Shown here: in pieces, positions 1 through 5,526 of the stretch
Layout of the letters: the number at the start of each line of letters is the position of its first letter
Numbering within the stretch: position 1 is the first letter of the stretch
From: an uncultured Collinsella sp.
GTDB taxonomy: Bacteria; Actinomycetota; Coriobacteriia; Coriobacteriales; Coriobacteriaceae
DNA: 5,593 nt
Direction of reading: 5' to 3'
Assembly (NCBI GenBank): GCA_900542235.1
Contig: UQNB01000098.1
Location: 1-5,593 of the forward strand
Position numbers and translations under genes: made by a program
The notes under the pieces: model-generated
Databases searched by the model: none
Told to the model about the DNA's origin: nothing
Seen by the model: only the letters and a program-made list of their open reading frames with translations

Positions 1-11
1 TACTGGAATAT

Positions 12-45
12 AAAAGGGCGCCGCGGATGGAGGTCCGCGGCGCCC
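12..45 (-). terminator. Intrinsic terminator of ndk
   Basis: Bases 16-27 and 34-45 are perfect reverse complements, giving a 12-bp, almost all G/C stem with a 6-base loop (28-33). Read on the minus strand, the stem is followed at once by TTTT (15-12) and then ATATT, a proper U-tract. It lies about 40 bases after the ndk stop. The plus strand has no T-run after the stem, so it should act on minus-strand transcripts only. Confidence 0.9.
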
Positions 46-59
46 AAGCCACACGCTAA

Positions 60-81
60 CAGCTTTAAGGAGTCAAAGCTG
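60..81 (-). other. Small hairpin in the ndk 3' untranslated region
   Basis: CAGCTTT (60-66) and AAAGCTG (75-81) form a perfect 7-bp stem with an 8-base loop, starting just after the ndk stop codon on the minus strand and before the strong terminator. There is no U-tract, so it is not a terminator by itself. It may be a minor 3' UTR structure or chance. Confidence 0.4.
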
Positions 82-83
82 GT

Positions 84-488
84 TTAGCCAAAGAAGCGCT
101 TGATCTCGATCTCGGCGTTCTCCAGGCAGTCGGAGCCGTGAATCACGTTGGCGTTGACATCGACGGCGAAGTCGCCGCGGATGGTGCCGGGCGCAGCATC
201 AAGCGGGTTGGTAGCGCCCATAAGGGTGCGCATCTTGGAAACAGCGGAGAGACCGGAAACGACCATCTTGACGACCGGACCGCTCGTCATAAAGTCGCAG
301 AGACCGCCAAAGAAGGGCTTGTCGGCCAGATGGGCGTAGTGCTCCTCGACGGTAGCGCGCTCGAGCGTGGTCATCTCCATGCGCTCGATGACAAGGCCGC
401 TACGCTCAATACGAGCAACGATCTCGCCGATCTTGCGATCGCGCACCGCGTCGGGCTTAATCATGATGAAGGTCTTCTCGATAGCCAT
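84..488 (-). CDS. ndk: Nucleoside diphosphate kinase
   Basis: This is a cytoplasmic enzyme that moves the gamma-phosphate from ATP to other (d)NDPs through a phosphohistidine, balancing NTP and dNTP pools. The 134-residue product is normal for a short bacterial Ndk. Visible are the N-terminal beta strand with KPDAV (11-15), the GxI-RxExxG helix region (about 21-31), H50/Y51, the PFF segment (58-60), R87 and the TNP-PGTIRGD stretch (93-106) that lines the nucleotide site. The family signature NVIHGSD (114-120) carries the phospho-accepting H117. The frame is open to 530, but the start at 488 is preferred: MAIEKTFIMIKPD is the family N-terminus, and GAAAGG sits 9 bases upstream, whereas the 14 extra residues do not resemble Ndk. 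It has its own probable promoter and a strong terminator, so it appears monocistronic. No key residue is missing. Confidence 0.97.
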   Translation of the reverse strand: MAIEKTFIMIKPDAVRDRKIGEIVARIERSGLVIERMEMTTLERATVEEHYAHLADKPFFGGLCDFMTSGPVVKMVVSGLSAVSKMRTLMGATNPLDAAPGTIRGDFAVDVNANVIHGSDCLENAEIEIKRFFG

Positions 489-551
489 AAGGTAGCCTTT
501 CAAGTAGGTTCGCGCGTGCCCAAGTCCCATTCCGGCACCCGCCTGGACTGC

Positions 552-580
552 ATCGTAACAGAGTTTTAGCTGCAGTTAAA
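552..580 (-). promoter_or_regulatory. Probable ndk promoter with extended -10
   Basis: Read on the minus strand, TGTTACGAT (560-552) is an extended -10 (TGn then TACGAT, 4 of 6 to consensus). A weak -35, TTTAAC (580-575, 3 of 6), lies exactly 17 bases upstream. Transcription would start near 545, leaving a leader of about 57 bases before the ndk ATG. The position is right for ndk, but the -35 is poor, so the call rests mainly on the extended -10 and spacing. Confidence 0.4.
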
Positions 581-665
581 CAAAAAGCTGTTTATTGAAA
601 CGCTGCAATTTATTAAAGCGCTCCATATGTGTCACTTCTGTTTCGAAGCCCGATTAGAGTACCAT

Positions 666-717
666 CCGACCGCTCATCAACCACATGGAACAGAGCGGGC
701 GGTCGGTTGCCACCCGC
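666..717. other. Pair of mutually exclusive hairpins
   Basis: Hairpin 1 pairs 695-702 with 710-717 (8 bp; one G-U pair when read as minus-strand RNA; 7-base loop). Hairpin 2 pairs CCGACCGC (666-673) perfectly with GCGGTCGG (699-706). They share 699-702 and cannot form together. On the minus strand hairpin 1 is transcribed first and is followed by TCTGTTCC; hairpin 2 comes later and would break it. Such overlap is typical of RNA switches, but no gene lies directly downstream except ndk, which seems to have its own promoter. It could equally be the 3' end of the argH transcript. Confidence 0.45.
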
Positions 718-872
718 GAACGTACCCCCTTCACAACCTGCCCAAAGGTCCTACAGAAGTTCTCGACAAGCCCCTCCCCCATAGCAGCAAAATAGGAGCG
801 CCCGCATCAGCAGACGCCCGTAAAGCTAAAACGATTTATCAATAAATGGACAATACGTCTTCAGCCAAACCT

Positions 873-2303
873 CTACTTTGCCCCGTGACCCATCTCGACA
901 ATCTTGGTTAGCGATCCAAACACGCCTTCGTCGGCCACGAGCTGCGCCTCGGCACGCTGCAGCTGCACGGCAACGGCGGCAGGGGCGGTACCGCCCTCGG
1001 TCGTGCGCGCGGCGACAATCGACGGGATATCGAGCGCCTCGGTAATATCGCGCTCAAAGAGCGGGCTTGCCTCCTGGAACACCTCAAACGGCAGGTCCTC
1101 AAGATTGCAGCCGCGCTTCTCACACATCAGGACCAGGTGCCCCACCACGGCATGTGCCTCGCGGAACGGTAGACCGCGCTTTGCCAGGTAATCGGCAACA
1201 TCGGTGGCGGCAAGGTGCCCCACGCCGCACTCGCGCGCCATGGCATCCTCGTTGACGGTCCAGGTCGAAATCATTCCGGCCATAACGGACAGGCACTGCA
1301 TGAGCGTGTGAGCGGTATCGAGCGCGCCCTCCTTGTCCTCCTGCAAGTCCTTGTTATAAGCGAGCGGCAGGCCCTTCATGGTTACCAGCAGCTGCATCAG
1401 GTTGCCGTACACGCGACCGCTCTTACCGCGGATAAGCTCGGCAAAGTCGGGATTCTTCTTCTGCGGCATGATGGACGAGCCGGTGGAGTAGGAGTCTGAA
1501 AGCGTGATAAAGCCAAATTCGGAGCTCGACCACAGCACGATCTCCTCGGAAAGACGCGACAGGTGCATCGCCATGACGGATCCGGCGTAATGCAGATCGA
1601 GCAGGAAATCACGGTCGGAAACCGCATCGAGCGAGTTGGGAATCACGCCCGCAAAGCCAAGTTCGGCAGCCGTCATCTGGCGATCGAGCGGATAGCTCGT
1701 ACCGGCAAGCGCGGCAGCACCCAGCGGGCAGTTGTCGGCGGCATCAAAGGCGGCCTTCAGGCGCGTAAAGTCGCGCGCGAACATCCAGGAATACGCCAGC
1801 AGATGATGCGAGAGCAGCACGGGCTGAGCGTGCTGCATATGCGTGTAGCCCGGAAGAATCACCTTGTCGTACTTCTTGGCCGCATCCACCAGCACATGGC
1901 GCAGCTCAAGATTGGCCTCCATGAGCTCCTTGGCCAGCGCCTTGACGCCCAGGCGCGTATCGGTCGCCACCTGGTCGTTGCGCGAACGCCCAGTATGCAA
2001 GCGCTTGCCAGCCTCGCCGATACGACGCGTCAGCTCGCTTTCGATGGACATATGAATGTCCTCGTCGTTGATATCAAAGGTGAAGTTGCCGGCATCGATA
2101 TCCTGTTCGATTCCGGTCAGGCCCTCGGCAATCGCCTGCTCGTCCTCGGCGCTGATAATGCCCTGGGCCGCCAGCATCTTGGCATGTGCCTTAGATCCGG
2201 CGATATCCTGCTTATAGAGATGTTTGTCAACCGGCAACGACGCGCCAAACTCCTGCGTGACCTCGGCCACGCCTGCCTCAAAACGACCGCCCCAAAGAGC
2301 CAT
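873..2303 (-). CDS. argH: Argininosuccinate lyase
   Basis: This enzyme splits argininosuccinate into arginine and fumarate, the last step of arginine synthesis. It belongs to the fumarase/aspartase superfamily and acts as a cytoplasmic homotetramer. The 476-residue length is usual. The N-terminus MALWGGRF is typical. Further landmarks are HTGRSRNDQ (103-111), GYTHMQHAQP (152-161, with the T154-H155 pair of the active site), the superfamily signature GSSIMPQKKNPD (275-286, whose serine-rich mobile loop supplies the catalytic Ser), YNKDLQEDKE (316-325) and the C-terminal GGTAPAAV (437-444). The frame is open to 2378, but the start at 2303 matches the family and has AAAGGGG about 8 bases upstream. 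The extra 25 residues look like non-coding sequence. It lies downstream of argG on the same strand, 522 bases away, with a small gene between. No clear promoter was found in 2304-2421, so read-through from upstream is likely. Confidence 0.98.
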   Translation of the reverse strand: MALWGGRFEAGVAEVTQEFGASLPVDKHLYKQDIAGSKAHAKMLAAQGIISAEDEQAIAEGLTGIEQDIDAGNFTFDINDEDIHMSIESELTRRIGEAGKRLHTGRSRNDQVATDTRLGVKALAKELMEANLELRHVLVDAAKKYDKVILPGYTHMQHAQPVLLSHHLLAYSWMFARDFTRLKAAFDAADNCPLGAAALAGTSYPLDRQMTAAELGFAGVIPNSLDAVSDRDFLLDLHYAGSVMAMHLSRLSEEIVLWSSSEFGFITLSDSYSTGSSIMPQKKNPDFAELIRGKSGRVYGNLMQLLVTMKGLPLAYNKDLQEDKEGALDTAHTLMQCLSVMAGMISTWTVNEDAMARECGVGHLAATDVADYLAKRGLPFREAHAVVGHLVLMCEKRGCNLEDLPFEVFQEASPLFERDITEALDIPSIVAARTTEGGTAPAAVAVQLQRAEAQLVADEGVFGSLTKIVEMGHGAK

Positions 2304-2421
2304 GGAACCGTCCCCTTTCATCAAATCCCAAAACAAGCGCCCAAAGCAATGCGCCCTGTCGCTAAAGCGATTTCTCAACCGCTAGTTTTGCATATTCCCC
2401 ACCATGTGCGAGGCCATATAG

Positions 2422-2592
2422 CTAATTTGCAAAGAAGTGACGCGCCATGCACTTGGCGCCCAACGTCTCCCTCCGAATGTTGCCCTGCGAACCATCGATC
2501 CAGGCCTTTAGGCTCATAGGAACGTCCTCGACCTTTGCAGCATCGAACTCGGGCGCGAGGGCAAGTAAAGCATGCGCGATAGCATTGAACAT
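2422..2592 (-). CDS. Small protein of unknown function between argG and argH
   Basis: I do not recognise this 56-residue frame. Support for it being real is a ribosome binding site, GGGGAG, 8 bases before ATG at 2592, a gene-like codon mix, and a position on the same strand between two arginine genes. The frame extends upstream to 2658, but the longer version would run into the GC hairpin at 2643-2672, so the internal ATG is preferred. The product starts with a short hydrophobic helix (about residues 3-14, IAHALLALA), continues with an acidic stretch (EFDAAKVED) and ends with a basic part (NIRRETLGAKCMARHFF). There is no signal peptide, no true membrane span and a single cysteine (about residue 48). 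The stop lies 118 bases before the argH start. It could be a small regulator, a genus-specific protein or a chance frame; no function is claimed. Confidence 0.5.
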   Translation of the reverse strand: MFNAIAHALLALAPEFDAAKVEDVPMSLKAWIDGSQGNIRRETLGAKCMARHFFAN

Positions 2593-2642
2593 AATGGATA
2601 CTCCCCATATATATAGGCGCAGGGCCGTCAAATTGATAGGAG

Positions 2643-2672
2643 GAGCCCCGCCGGACAACCCCGGCGGGGCTC
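2643..2672 (-). terminator. Perfect 12-bp GC hairpin after argG, possible terminator
   Basis: Bases 2643-2654 and 2661-2672 are perfect reverse complements (12 bp, mostly G/C) with a 6-base loop. On the minus strand the stem is followed by CTCCTATCAATTT, which has only scattered T residues. It therefore resembles a terminator with a weak U-tract, and full termination of argG is uncertain. It could instead reduce read-through into the small gene and argH, or stabilise the argG 3' end. The plus side also lacks a T-run. Confidence 0.5.
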
Positions 2673-2782
2673 GGACTCAGCCGCAGACGCGGCATCATAT
2701 ATGCGGGCGGAACGTAGGGGCCACCGATGTTAAGAAGTGTCAGCAAGCATAACGAAAGGTAGGGACCCCATGCGCCCGTTAT

Positions 2783-2810
2783 GTATCACGCGGATGGGCC
2801 GCGCGGATAC
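2783..2810 (-). other. Hairpin immediately after the argG stop
   Basis: GTATC (2783-2787) pairs with GATAC (2806-2810), and CGCGG (2789-2793) with CCGCG (2799-2803), around a 5-base loop, with a small 1-by-2 internal loop between the stems. On the minus strand it starts 15 bases after the argG stop. No U-tract follows, so it is not a standard terminator. A 3'-end stabilising or processing structure is possible. Confidence 0.4.
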
Positions 2811-2825
2811 CAAAGGAAGGAGGCG

Positions 2826-4052
2826 CTAGGCCTGGGCGGCAGCAGAGCTGGGGCCCTGGACCTTAGCCCACGTCTTGAGCGACAGCGTATCGATCTCGAT
2901 AAAGCCGGCGCTGGCCTTCTCGTCAAACGTAGTGTCGCGGTCGTAGGTAGCCAGACCGTAGTCATACAGGCTAAACGGGCTCTTGCGGCCGACGACATGG
3001 CAGTTGCCCTTAAAGAACTTCAGACGGACGGTGCCGGTCACGAACTTCTGGGTGTCGGCCATAAAGGCATCGAGCGCGTTTTTGAGCGGGCTGTACCACT
3101 GGCCGTTGTACACGGCGGTGGCCCAATCCTGCTCGAGCTTAATCTTGGTCTTGAGCAGGTCGCCCTCGACGCAGATGTCCTCGAGCGCCTTGTGGGCGGT
3201 GATGAGCGTCAGGGCGCCAGGAACCTCGTAGCACTCGCGACTCTTGAGGCCCACCAGACGATCCTCGACCAGGTCGAGACGGCCAAAGCCGTTGTCACCC
3301 GAAATCTTGTTGAGGGCGATGACGATCTCGGAGAGTTTCATCTTCTTGCCATCGACGGAGACGGGCTTGCCCGCCTCAAACTCAATCTCGGTGTAGGTCG
3401 GGGTGTCCGGCGTGTCCTCGGGGTTCTTGGTCATAACCCAGGCGTCGTCGAGCGGCTCGTTCCAGGGATCCTCCAGGTGACCGCACTCGATGGCGCGACC
3501 CCACAGGTTGTCGTCGATGGAATAGGGGTTGTCGTTGGCGCCCTCGGGAACCGGCACGTTGTGGGCGTGAGCATAGGCAACCTCATCGGGACGGCACTTC
3601 AGATCCCACTCGCGAACCGGGGCGATAACCTTGAGCTCGGGGTCGAGGGCCTTGACGGCAGCCTCAAAACGAACCTGGTCGTTACCCTTGCCGGTGCAGC
3701 CGTGGGCGACGTAGGTCGCGCCAAACTCGTGAGCGACCTCGACAAGCTTCTTGGCGAGCAGCGGGCGAGACAGCGCGGAGAGCAGCGGGTACTTGTTCTC
3801 GTACATGGAGTTTGCGGCGATGGCCTTAGTCAGGAACTCATCGGAGAACTCGTCGCGCAGGTCGAGCACCTGGCAATCGAGAACGCCCAGGTCAAGCGCC
3901 TTCTGCTTCTTGGCATCCAAGCCGGTCTCCTCCTGGCCCACGTTGCCGCAGACGCAAACAACATCGAGATTCTTCTCGTCCTGGAGCCACTTGACACATA
4001 CGGATGTATCAAGACCACCGGAATATGCGAGAACGACTTTTTCCTTGCTCAT
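2826..4052 (-). CDS. argG: Argininosuccinate synthase
   Basis: This enzyme condenses citrulline and aspartate, using ATP to AMP and pyrophosphate, into argininosuccinate, the penultimate step of arginine synthesis. It is a cytoplasmic homotetramer of the N-type ATP pyrophosphatase fold. The 408-residue length is normal. The N-terminal PP-loop AYSGGLDTSV (9-18) is complete. It is followed by the GCTGKGNDQVRFE motif (118-130), SIDDNLWGR (178-186), and the C-terminal synthetase domain with KSRECYEVPGA (270-280) and the YNGQWYSPL segment (315-323) used in substrate binding and tetramer contacts. The frame is open to 4103, but the start at 4052 gives the family N-terminus (MSKEKVVLAYSGG), and AAAGGA lies 7 bases upstream. 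Its product is the substrate of ArgH, encoded downstream on the same strand. It is divergent from the HAD gene. I saw no convincing ArgR-type operator upstream and no damage to the gene. Confidence 0.98.
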   Translation of the reverse strand: MSKEKVVLAYSGGLDTSVCVKWLQDEKNLDVVCVCGNVGQEETGLDAKKQKALDLGVLDCQVLDLRDEFSDEFLTKAIAANSMYENKYPLLSALSRPLLAKKLVEVAHEFGATYVAHGCTGKGNDQVRFEAAVKALDPELKVIAPVREWDLKCRPDEVAYAHAHNVPVPEGANDNPYSIDDNLWGRAIECGHLEDPWNEPLDDAWVMTKNPEDTPDTPTYTEIEFEAGKPVSVDGKKMKLSEIVIALNKISGDNGFGRLDLVEDRLVGLKSRECYEVPGALTLITAHKALEDICVEGDLLKTKIKLEQDWATAVYNGQWYSPLKNALDAFMADTQKFVTGTVRLKFFKGNCHVVGRKSPFSLYDYGLATYDRDTTFDEKASAGFIEIDTLSLKTWAKVQGPSSAAAQA

Positions 4053-4182
4053 GGCTGTTTCCTTTCGCCCTTGGTAGCTAGTTAGAACATCGGTCAGTTG
4101 CAAGTCATTTCGAGGTCAAAAAACCGTGCAATATCAGGTTAAATAGCAAAAAGCAGCACAGCATGCTCTAGAAACATGCGTT

Positions 4183-4211
4183 TATATCGTGCTAAAACCC
4201 AACGACCTCAA
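4183..4211 (-). promoter_or_regulatory. Weak candidate promoter for argG
   Basis: On the minus strand, TTGAGG (4211-4206) is 17 bases from GATATA (4188-4183). TATAAA (4186-4181), overlapping the same site, is a better -10 but gives a 19-base spacing. The resulting argG leader would be about 120 bases. A TTGACC nearer the gene has no -10 at a suitable distance. The assignment is tentative. Confidence 0.25.
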
Positions 4212-4647
4212 AATGACTCTGTTGGGGCATTTCACCCCATACGAACAGAGACGATTGTTATCGTCGTCGGGAAATTGCGCGCTGGCGTCGGATGGCATTA
4301 TCTGCAGTGGTGATGATCTTTACGAACTGCATCTGCCTCTCCTTTCACCTATCGCCGGGCGCAATTCTAATATCGTAAACGGTACCTTTTCTTCGGTAAG
4401 CGGTTGTATTTCCGTCTCCGTTTTCGATGGTCGCTATATTACGCTAAAGTGCCCGCAGCACAAGCGACAAATTCAAATTTCTGAAAAGTTTTTTCATTAC
4501 TTTGTGAAGCGTGGTGCAAATACGCTCCGTTCCTGCGACAATACGCTCAGTTACTGGTTGATGGTTATAACGTCTGAAACAATTTCGAAACGAAAGGCGC
4601 GCTTTTATGCAAACTTACGAATCGGACACCAATATCGGAAGCATTAA
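4189..4647 (+). CDS. Unrecognised low-GC open frame upstream of the HAD gene, doubtful
   Basis: This 152-codon plus-strand frame starts with GTG at 4189 or ATG at 4213 and overlaps the HAD start by 41 bases in another frame. In favour: it stays open for about 460 bases in an AT-richer region where stops should be frequent, its codons are unremarkable, and the protein has a plausible globular pattern, with a serine/valine-rich beta-like centre (about residues 60-90, with GRYITLKCP at 81-89) and a basic C-terminus. Against: neither start has a ribosome binding site, a -10-like sequence for the HAD gene lies inside it, and I recognise no family. It could be a horizontally acquired or decaying gene, or a chance frame in a regulatory region. 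The five cysteines (C30, C39, C73, C88, C115) form no clear metal motif. Confidence 0.3.
   Translation: MLKPNDLKMTLLGHFTPYEQRRLLSSSGNCALASDGIICSGDDLYELHLPLLSPIAGRNSNIVNGTFSSVSGCISVSVFDGRYITLKCPQHKRQIQISEKFFHYFVKRGANTLRSCDNTLSYWLMVITSETISKRKARFYANLRIGHQYRKH
4217..4250 (+). other. Bulged hairpin in the argG-HAD divergent region
   Basis: CTCTGTT (4217-4223) pairs perfectly with AACAGAG (4244-4250), and GGGG (4224-4227) with CCCC (4235-4238), around a 7-base loop, leaving a one-sided 5-base bulge (4239-4243). Eleven pairs in two blocks is more than expected by chance in this AT-richer stretch. No U-tract follows. It could be a leader RNA element or a protein-binding site. Confidence 0.45.
4250..4265. 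other. Perfect 6-4-6 inverted repeat next to the bulged hairpin
   Basis: GACGAT (4250-4255), a TGTT spacer, then ATCGTC (4260-4265). It begins at the last base of the bulged hairpin. The 6-4-6 form suits either a compact tetraloop hairpin or a dimeric repressor operator. Its location between divergent genes is compatible with an operator, but no regulator is identified. Confidence 0.35.
4566..4571 (+). promoter_or_regulatory. Possible -10 of the HAD hydrolase gene
   Basis: TATAAC matches the -10 consensus at 5 of 6 positions and would start transcription near 4578, about 28 bases before the HAD ATG and upstream of its ribosome binding site. At the right distance (near 4543-4548) there is no recognisable -35, so this is weak. 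Confidence 0.25.
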
Positions 4648-5434
4648 GATTCTCGCCGTCGACATGGACAAGACGCTGCTCACCGACAAGCGCGTGTTGC
4701 CGCAGGGTCTTGATGAGCGCCTGGACAAGCTCGCCGACGCAGGCATTGTATTCTGCCCCGCCAGCGGACGCCCCGCCCCCAAACTCGAGGAAATGTTCGA
4801 GAGCATTAAGAACCGACTTGCTTTTTGTCCCGACAACGGAGCCTGCGTCATCTATCGCGGCAGCTATATCTATAAGAGCAACATCGATGTGGCGCTGTAT
4901 CAGCAGGTACTCGCCCGTGCCTCGGAGGACCCGCATGCCGTTCCCGTCTTGTGCTGCTACGACGAGTTCTATGTGCTCGCCCGCGACCATCAGTACCACG
5001 ACGAGATCAGCGTGTACTACAACACGATCAACTACGTCGATAGCTTTGAGGGCCTTGATATCGAGTCCAACAAGATTTCGATCTTCTTCCCCGCCTACGA
5101 TGCCGAGCCCGCGTTTCGCGAGAACTACAGCCCGGCATTCTCGGACCGACTCTATGTCACCAATGCTGGCCGCGAGTGGATCGACTTTATGAACCTGGGC
5201 GTCGACAAGGGGTCGGGCGTAGCACATCTCTGCGAGCGCCTGGGCATCGATATCGCCGACGCCGCTGCCGTGGGCGATACGTACAACGACATCCCCATGC
5301 TGGAGCGCGTCGGGCATAGCTTTATCGTGGACAATGCCGAGGAGCACATGAACGCGCACGCCAAATGGCGCATTCCGAGCAACAACGACGGGGGCGTACT
5401 GACGCTCATCGACGCTATCTTGGCGGCTCGGTAA
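4607..5434 (+). CDS. Cof-type (class IIB) HAD-superfamily hydrolase
   Basis: This is a probable cytoplasmic Mg-dependent phosphatase of the Cof/YidA type, which acts on small phosphorylated metabolites such as sugar phosphates or nucleotide-related compounds. The exact substrate cannot be read from sequence. All four HAD motifs are present in the 275-residue product: motif I DMDKTLL (19-25) with nucleophile D19 and acid/base D21; motif II around ASGRP (52-56) with S53; motif III K201; motif IV GDTYNDIPML (223-232) with the metal-binding D224 and D228. The C2 cap lies between motifs II and III (about 80-190). K22 replaces the commoner glycine of DxDGT, but that position is variable. The start at 4607 has GAAAGG 9 bases upstream, and the N-terminal tail before the first strand is short. 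The gene is divergent from argG, follows a long AT-richer region, and ends 11 bases before a large inverted repeat. No functional link to arginine is visible. Confidence 0.93.
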   Translation: MQTYESDTNIGSIKILAVDMDKTLLTDKRVLPQGLDERLDKLADAGIVFCPASGRPAPKLEEMFESIKNRLAFCPDNGACVIYRGSYIYKSNIDVALYQQVLARASEDPHAVPVLCCYDEFYVLARDHQYHDEISVYYNTINYVDSFEGLDIESNKISIFFPAYDAEPAFRENYSPAFSDRLYVTNAGREWIDFMNLGVDKGSGVAHLCERLGIDIADAAAVGDTYNDIPMLERVGHSFIVDNAEEHMNAHAKWRIPSNNDGGVLTLIDAILAAR

Positions 5435-5480
5435 CGTGGCTCGTCGGACCTGGCCGGGCGGCGCGGATTAGTTTTTCGTT

Positions 5481-5495
5481 CGGTCAGGTCCTGGG
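5481..5495 (+). repeat. Internal direct repeat of the arm edge, copy 1
   Basis: CGGTCAGGTCCTGGG here matches CGGCCAGGTCCTAGG at 5565-5579 at 13 of 15 positions. The second copy spans the outer edge of the right arm and runs 4 bases past it. The left arm edge (5446-5456) carries the same motif inverted. The internal CAGGTCC can thus pair with the left arm edge GGACCTG (5446-5452) in place of the right arm. Confidence 0.6.
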
Positions 5496-5501
5496 CTCGC
5501 T

Positions 5502-5526
5502 CGGAAAGCACATTAAGTGCTTTCCG
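5502..5526. other. Inner hairpin at the centre of the 34-bp inverted repeat
   Basis: CGGAAAGCAC (5502-5511) and GTGCTTTCCG (5517-5526) are perfect reverse complements around ATTAA. The stem has an A-run and T-run arrangement seen in bidirectional terminators, but only three T residues follow the stem core, before the closing CCG. It is bracketed by imperfect 11-base direct repeats, GGCTCGCTCGG (5494-5504) and GGCTCGTGCGG (5526-5536), 9 of 11 identical. Confidence 0.6.

Larger units (their letters stand above)
489..872. other. Gene-free spacer between argH and ndk
   Basis: This 384-base interval has no convincing gene. The only frame wholly inside it (627-845, plus) has no ribosome binding site and a composition unlike the neighbouring proteins. 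The ndk-proximal part (489-580) holds the ndk leader and probable promoter. The middle (666-717) holds two competing GC-rich hairpins. The argH-proximal part holds a weak stem with one G-T pair (roughly 797-821) followed on the minus strand by CCTATTTT, which could be a poor argH terminator. A small RNA or structured 3' UTR is possible; I cannot assign a known family. Confidence 0.6.
4053..4606. other. AT-richer divergent intergenic region
   Basis: This 554-base stretch between the divergent argG and HAD starts is clearly lower in GC: a hand count over 4261-4560 gives 142 of 300, about 47%, against about 63% in a 60-base sample of argG. It contains the argG leader, an 8-bp palindrome AGCATGCT (4160-4167), the weak candidate argG promoter (4183-4211), two adjacent hairpins (4217-4265) and an unrecognised plus-strand frame (4189-4647). 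I cannot tell whether it is a long regulatory region, a decayed gene or a real low-GC gene. Confidence 0.6.

Noticed and set aside
138..569. 143-codon plus-strand frame opposite ndk
   Set aside because: It is antisense to a gene with the full Ndk signature; no ribosome binding site or known family.
705..715. T-box-like string GGGTGGCAACC on the minus strand
   Set aside because: It resembles the tRNA-acceptor-binding motif of T-boxes, but no specifier stem or antiterminator is evident and the downstream gene (ndk) is not an amino acid or tRNA-ligase gene.
627..845. 72-codon plus-strand frame in the argH-ndk spacer
   Set aside because: No ribosome binding site, an unusual His- and Pro-rich composition, and it covers the competing hairpins, so non-coding is more likely.
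2304..2378. Upstream in-frame extension of argH
   Set aside because: The extra 25 residues do not match the family N-terminus, and the ribosome binding site points to the ATG at 2303.
1563..2519. 318-codon plus-strand open frame opposite argH
   Set aside because: It is antisense to a clear argH, with low-complexity composition and no initiation signal. It also runs across the argH start and the small gene.
2811..2823. Strong ribosome-binding-site-like AAGGAGG on the plus strand
   Set aside because: No ATG, GTG or TTG follows at a usable distance, and it lies at the 3' end of argG on the opposite strand.
2781..4085. 434-codon plus-strand open frame opposite argG
   Set aside because: It is a shadow of argG, produced by GC-rich codon bias. 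It mirrors a gene with all argininosuccinate synthase motifs and has no ribosome binding site or recognisable domain.
4565..5359. 264-codon minus-strand open frame opposite the HAD gene
   Set aside because: It is the antisense shadow of a hydrolase with all four HAD motifs; its valine- and aspartate-rich composition is typical of such shadows.
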